Shown here: positions 8,612 to 12,191 of the stretch, one piece after another
How the letters are laid out: every line of letters begins with the position of its first letter
How positions within the stretch are numbered: position 1 is the stretch's first letter
Source of the DNA: Cephalothrix simula
Taxonomy: Eukaryota; Nemertea; Palaeonemertea; Archinemertea; Cephalotrichidae
Direction of reading: 5' to 3'
Assembly: GCA_035591015.1 (NCBI GenBank)
Contig: JAXIUW010188847.1
Span: 1-12,191 of the forward strand
Length of the DNA stretch: 12,191 nucleotides
Translations under genes and position numbers: made by a program
The notes under the pieces: generated by a model
The model's input: the letters and a program-made list of their open reading frames with translations, nothing else
Databases searched by the model: none
What the model was told of the DNA's origin: nothing

Positions 8612-8947
8612 GCTTTTATGTGAAGCTGGGCCTAAACCCCCTTGACCCTTATATATTTTGAGTCCCTGTGGAAAACCTCGATCCAAGTTTATACTTTCAA
8701 AGGGGTAGCGCCGCTCCGGGCCAAAGTTATTATTTTTTGAAATTTCAAAAAAATTTTGGGGGCCCCGAATACCGCTAGAAAATATCTTCTTAAAATGCTT
8801 TCAAAAAGTCCATTTTTGGTCCTGGGCGGCGTCCCAACCCCTTCGAAAATAAACTTTGATCGGGAATTTCCAGATGGATTCAGAATACATGTACATGCAG
8901 ATACATGAAAGGGTCAAGGTGTTTTGGCCCCAGCTTTCCATAAAAGC
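8612..8947. mobile_element. Long palindromic foldback element (about 336 bp)
   Basis: The ends gcttttatg (8612-8620) and cataaaagc (about 8939-8947) are inverted repeats, and homology continues inward: gaagctgggcc with ggccccagctt, ccttgaccctt with aagggtcaagg, then a well-conserved block of about 45 bases, ctcgatccaagtttat near 8678 against ataaactttgatcggg near 8848, ending in paired GC-rich gccgctccggg/cctgggcggc. The loop lies around 8750-8790. No protein is encoded. Typical of a non-autonomous foldback transposon, family unknown. Confidence 0.8.
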
Positions 8948-9184
8948 TTTTTTGATAATTTTTATCCATACATTAATGTGTATGTATATAAAAGACTTTC
9001 CAATAGTTTTACCCACCTATAAATTGAATTTATTTTCAGCCAGCAATGTGTAGGTTTTAATTTCCCGATAGCGATTTTTGTCGCTCAAGTTGTTGTTTTT
9101 TTGTGCATTATGATGGGCGAAATATATTTTTCGGTTAATTTAACGTCGTTTGGATTTTAATTTGGTGTCGCCATCTTTTTTCAG

Positions 9185-9302
9185 GAAAATAAACTTGGAG
9201 ACATCTGTTTCTCCCTCCGATATGTACCGACCGCCGGAAAATTGACTGTTGTCATCCTAGAAGCTAAGAATCTCAAGAAAATGGACGTTGGTGGTTTATC
9301 AG
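9185..9302 (+). CDS. Syt1: Synaptotagmin-1 exon D: start of C2B, calcium loop 1
   Basis: Internal exon of 39 codons plus one base, phase 0 entry and phase 1 exit. It reads [20 protein letters not shown], then [19 protein letters not shown]. This is the most conserved stretch of Syt1 and the opening strands of C2B. Exon residue D34 corresponds to rat D303, a C2B calcium ligand. The next ligand, D309, is split across the intron: its first base G is the last base of this exon (9302) and AT begins exon E. The acceptor is cttttttcag and the donor is TCAG|gtatga. C2B calcium binding drives membrane bridging and fusion triggering in Syt1. The loop 3 ligands are beyond the window. Confidence 0.97.
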
Positions 9303-9493
9303 GTATGATACTGAAAAATCAATTGTCATAATTATAAGAAATTTGAGGCTTCAAATGATTTTTTCGCGTCATCTCATCTAACTAAATTCGATCCAACTTA
9401 GTCATCTCCAGATCCCGGATATATCAGACATTTAGTAGTTCGATGTGAAAAAAACATGTTTCCTTTTTACTGCACATTATGTCCCACAAGACA

Positions 9494-9785
9494 GGGGGGT
9501 CATGGAAAACATTGACATTTTTTGGTCCAATTACGATTTTTTCCTGTCACATTTCACTTTCTTCCCCAGCGTTTTAAGGCGTTGTTTGTTTATTCTAATC
9601 ATACATGTATTCCACATTACTGATGATTTTAGGCATGTATAACCCCTTTTAAAGAGTCTAAGATTTTGGGGGTAAGGGTCCCCTAATTTTTGGTGAAATC
9701 GATACTTTTCAGGGGGTGGTGTGTCCCCTAGCGGATTTTCACTTTTATACCATCCGTGTATGTCAATTTTGTCCATGACTACTCC
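9494..9785. repeat. Imperfect foldback repeat
   Basis: ggggggtcatgg at 9494-9505 followed by attgacat (9511-9518) is matched in inverse by atgtcaat (9760-9767) and ccatgac (9773-9779), then a C-rich run. The interior contains G-rich and C-rich blocks (gggggtaagggtcccc, cagggggtggtgtgtcccc) that pair only partly. Probably an old foldback element. Boundaries are uncertain. Confidence 0.45.
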
Positions 9786-9804
9786 CCCTCCCCCCCCCCC
9801 ACCC
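9783..9804. repeat. C-rich tract
   Basis: Run of C5, T, C11, A, C3, the longest C-rich stretch here. The opposite strand is G-rich. It is a likely polymorphic and error-prone tract. Confidence 0.85.
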
Positions 9805-11075
9805 TGCATAAGACAAGAAATATACAAACAGATCTGATTTCAAAAATCGGCTGATTGTCAGTTTTCCAGATGTGCATATGCGCTGTGACAAAAATAGAAC
9901 TGCACATGCGCAAAGAGAAAATCTAACAACGATATTTATTTTATGGTGTATTTCTCTGTGTCCATAATTTAATCGTTTTCGAATTGTCGGTATTTCGCGA
10001 ATGTCACGTATTAAATACATTTAATGTACATTTTACAAACGATGGTTTGATTTATACCTTCAAAATGATTACGGATATATAGAAAGGTCCTTATTAGCAA
10101 TGACGCTGTTGAATTTTCTATTAGCACATGCAAATACATGATAGCTACATGTATACCTATCTCGAAAAACGCAGTTCTGTTAATGGTGATTTCTTTTGCC
10201 TCAAAATTTAGCTCTATTTGAATAAATGTCGGAAATGTTTATTCTATTTTTTTTTTTTAATATTTTTGATGAATTCTGATTGTAGTACATGTATTTCTTG
10301 AATTGTTTTTACGATTAAAAAATCTCGATGTTGTAATACTAACATATTTGTATGAAATGTACATATTTCAGCTGACCCACAACATATGCTTGGTGATTAT
10401 TTTGACAATTTTTGAAAATGCTAAAAATATAAGAATGTTTCACTCACTTTACGCTTGGATCTTACAGACAGTCAAAAATTTTAAGGACGAAAAGAAGTCT
10501 CGTAAATATTTTCATTAAGATATAGTGGTTATTTGATTGTAAAATCCAAAAAATGAGTGAGACTTAATTATGGTCGGGTATTTTATCGGCTCATTTAATG
10601 GACGGCAATGCTCTATATTATATTTAGATCCCGATGACATGCTTAGAGGTATAAACTTAGGTTTTTAAGTTAACCCAAAATTTGCAACGTTCAAATATTT
10701 CGGGTAACACATGATGGCAACCAAACTTTTTAGTTAACCTTTTCTATAACCACTTGTTTAATTTATAACCATTATTTTAAATTAATATAGAGTACTTTCC
10801 ACTTTCAATTTTATTATATTTCAGGCTAAGGGAGTGTGCTAATAATTCCTAATATATTTGCTTGAATTCATTAGCTTTCAGACATCATTCATAATCGATT
10901 GGCGCATGAATTCCGCGGCCTTGTATTGTCATATTCGGTGTTTTAATGTTTTTTCTATGTTTTCCTATATCCCTAGATATTCTTTTCTACTATTTGGTTA
11001 TGTAACCTAATATTTCAATTATTAAAGAGTTGTAACATCTTAACTTTTAACTTATCGTGGTAGAGGTAATTTTAG

Positions 11076-11161
11076 GCCCAGTACAGCAGATTTTGTATTG
11101 TAATTAAAAGGCCGATCGACATTTTAATTGGAAATCAGTACAGAAATCTGCTTTACTGGGC
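11076..11161. mobile_element. Miniature inverted-repeat element, copy 2
   Basis: 86-base copy of the element at 3400-3484. Its first 21 bases are identical to that copy. The internal blocks cgatcg and ggaaatcagtacag are shared and the length differs by one base. Its ends gcccagtacagcagattt and aaatctgctttactgggc are inverted repeats matching at 17 of 18 positions, so this copy has better preserved ends than copy 1. It lies about 350 bases before exon E. Confidence 0.8.
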
Positions 11162-11517
11162 GTAAGGTTCCTTGCACCACTTTTCGTTTTCCCCATTCAA
11201 TTTCATGTTAGATATTGATCGTTTTGATCCTATTTCGCATGACAAAAATGTAGATATTCGTGTTCATGTATTCAAATTCCATTTTCTATCATTATTTTTA
11301 ACTGTAACAAATTAAAACTTATTATTCATTGCTCACCTAAGATTGGAAAAATCTATCAATTTATTTTTATAAACCTTATAAGATCGCATAAAGTTTTTGT
11401 TTAAAATCCAAATAGTATCAATAGAATGCACCCTTTAAGTTTCTCCGCTCACCTGCTTTGTTACACTGTTGTTATGTTATTTTTTGTTGTTCTTACCTAT
11501 ATTTCTTTGTTACACAG

Positions 11518-11651
11518 ATCCTTATGTGAAAATAGCACTTACGCAGGGCACCAAACGTTTGAAAAAGAAGAAAACTACGATCAAGAAGAGGACTTTGAAT
11601 CCTTATTACAACGAATCATTTACATTTGAAGTTCCATTTGAGCAGATACAG
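11518..11651 (+). CDS. Syt1: Synaptotagmin-1 exon E: C2B polybasic strand
   Basis: Internal exon of 134 bases, phase 1 entry, phase 0 exit. With the G from exon D it encodes 45 residues: [20 protein letters not shown], then [20 protein letters not shown] and FEQIQ. D1 is the C2B calcium ligand matching rat D309. KRLKKKKT is the polybasic patch (rat K324-K327 region) that binds PIP2, SNAREs and AP-2. The acceptor is gttacacag and the donor is CAG|gtattg. Compared with remembered fly and mammal proteins (MQNGKRL and IKKC/NTL), this exon has TQGTKRL and IKKRTL. The exon corresponds to the C2B segment I recall as alternatively spliced in Aplysia Syt1, so it may be one of two versions. The next exon (start of VTVxDYD with the remaining calcium ligands) is not in the window. 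Confidence 0.96.
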
Positions 11652-12191
11652 GTATTGAAACGAGAGTCCGGTGACTCTTTTAGGTGGTCAAAGCTCTTAC
11701 ATCTCTGCCTGTCATGTCATCGCTTGAGTAATAACCAAACCGCTTGTATTTCAGCATCCAATAATACCAAAACTGTACCTTCTATTTTATAATAGTATGC
11801 ATGCGCGGTAAAAAGTAGTTCGCTGTAATCACTACCTTTGTCGATTCAGCCATGAATTACATGTAATTGGTATGATTGTGTAAGCGGTTTAGAAGCTATT
11901 GTAAAATTTATTCAAAATATTTCTGATCCACACAAAATTTACATGGCCGGCTTCAAACCTCCCCAAGAAAAAAAACTGCATTTAATTAAACTTGTAAAAT
12001 TCCAAATCTACCTGCGCTGCATAAAATGACTGGGAACTAGTCCACAATGATGACGTAAACTGCGGTATTTTCTCATTTGCATATGACGTACTCAGCGTTC
12101 ATTGGCTGAATTGCTAGTCTGGCTATACCCACATTGGGTATGGGCTAACTCGACGCCATTTTTGAAAGTACCCGGATGTAAACAAAAAAAG
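11652..12191 (+). other. Syt1: 5' part of the next Syt1 intron
   Basis: Begins with donor gtattg. No coding exon was recognised to the window end: neither the expected VTVxDYD exon nor a duplicate of exon E. The last 150 bases hold the motif cluster at 12051-12141. Confidence 0.8.
12051..12141. promoter_or_regulatory. CRE, octamer, CCAAT and hairpin cluster
   Basis: In 90 bases: TGACGTAA (12051-12058), octamer ATTTGCAT (12075-12082), TGACGTAC (12084-12091), inverted CCAAT (attgg, 12101-12105), and a hairpin with 7-bp stem atacccA/Tgggtat and a 3-base loop (12125-12141). It shares the CCAAT plus CRE pairing of the cluster at 2801-2855, in inverse order. It could be a promoter or the terminal part of a repeat continuing past the window. 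Confidence 0.3.

Larger units (their letters stand above)
6872..9184 (+). other. Syt1: Intron between exons C and D, rich in foldbacks
   Basis: 2.3-kb intron, donor gtaggg and acceptor catcttttttcag. It holds three successive inverted-repeat structures (6942-7127, 7922-8220, 8612-8947), a palindromic CRE (7180-7193), and a small stem tgaaatttt/aaaatttca at 7302-7310 and 7340-7348 around ttgcgcaa. No exon was recognised. Open frames at 8222-8413, 8801-9016 and 8856-9053 lie wholly or partly in the repeats and have no recognisable product. Confidence 0.8.
9303..11517 (+). other. Syt1: Intron between exons D and E
   Basis: 2.2-kb phase 1 intron, donor gtatga and acceptor tttctttgttacacag. I searched it for a second copy of the C2B exon beginning DPYVK in a suitable frame and found none. 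It holds the weak foldback at 9494-9785, a C-rich tract, four of the window's TACATGTA words spread over it and its surroundings (9602, 10146 and 10286 lie inside), and the second copy of the palindromic element at 11076-11161. The span 10300-11070 is plain AT-rich sequence with nothing else I can support. Confidence 0.8.

Noticed and set aside
9531-9827. 98-codon minus-strand open frame with a glycine run
   Set aside because: The glycine run is only the translation of the C-rich tract, and the frame lies inside an inverted repeat.
10371-10518. Acceptor-like tttcag followed by an open stretch with lysine codons
   Set aside because: The translated sequence does not resemble any part of a C2 domain and is not needed to keep the frame between exons D and E.
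9303-11517. Possible duplicate C2B exon before exon E
   Set aside because: Searched for an AG followed by codons for PYVK and the KRLKKKK strand. No match was seen.
11652-11792. Overlapping frames running past exon E
   Set aside because: Conservation stops at FEQIQ, followed by a GT donor. The further residues do not resemble synaptotagmin.

Overview
This window is a piece of an animal nuclear gene: five short exons separated by long AT-rich introns, all on the + strand, together encoding 240 consecutive residues of synaptotagmin-1 (Syt1), the calcium sensor of synaptic vesicle fusion. Exon sequence is invertebrate-like (juxtamembrane VQPDLEEL, C2A motif [17 protein letters not shown]2B motif [12 protein letters not shown]). 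The AT-rich introns, frequent TACATGTA words and many small inverted-repeat elements suggest a mollusc, most likely a bivalve. The species call is inference. No bacterial genes, tRNA, rRNA or CRISPR array were seen.

Layout: 1-692, end of an upstream intron; 693-818, exon A (acidic juxtamembrane linker and start of C2A); 819-3100, intron; 3101-3268, exon B (C2A calcium loop 1 and polybasic strand); 3269-6697, intron; 6698-6871, exon C (C2A calcium loop 3 and C2A-C2B linker); 6872-9184, intron; 9185-9302, exon D (start of C2B, calcium loop 1); 9303-11517, intron; 11518-11651, exon E (C2B polybasic strand); 11652-12191, start of the next intron. The reading frame is continuous across all four complete introns (phases 0, 0, 0, 1) and every one has GT-AG ends. 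The N-terminal vesicle-lumen and transmembrane exons lie upstream. The C2B loop-3 calcium aspartates and the C-terminus lie downstream.

Two points bear on isoform diversity. The acceptor of exon A is a tandem AG pair six bases apart, which would include or skip the dipeptide VQ. Exon E covers exactly the C2B segment that I recall being alternatively spliced in molluscan Syt1, and no second version of it was found in the window.

The introns carry a set of small palindromic elements: two copies of an 85-86 bp terminal-inverted-repeat element (3400-3484 and 11076-11161), large foldbacks at 7922-8220 and 8612-8947, weaker ones at 6942-7127 and 9494-9785, and a compact predicted three-way junction at 5391-5454. 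There are also several CRE-type sites, one fused to a perfect RFX X-box (3601-3618), and a promoter-like cluster (2801-2944) just before an in-frame ATG at exon B.
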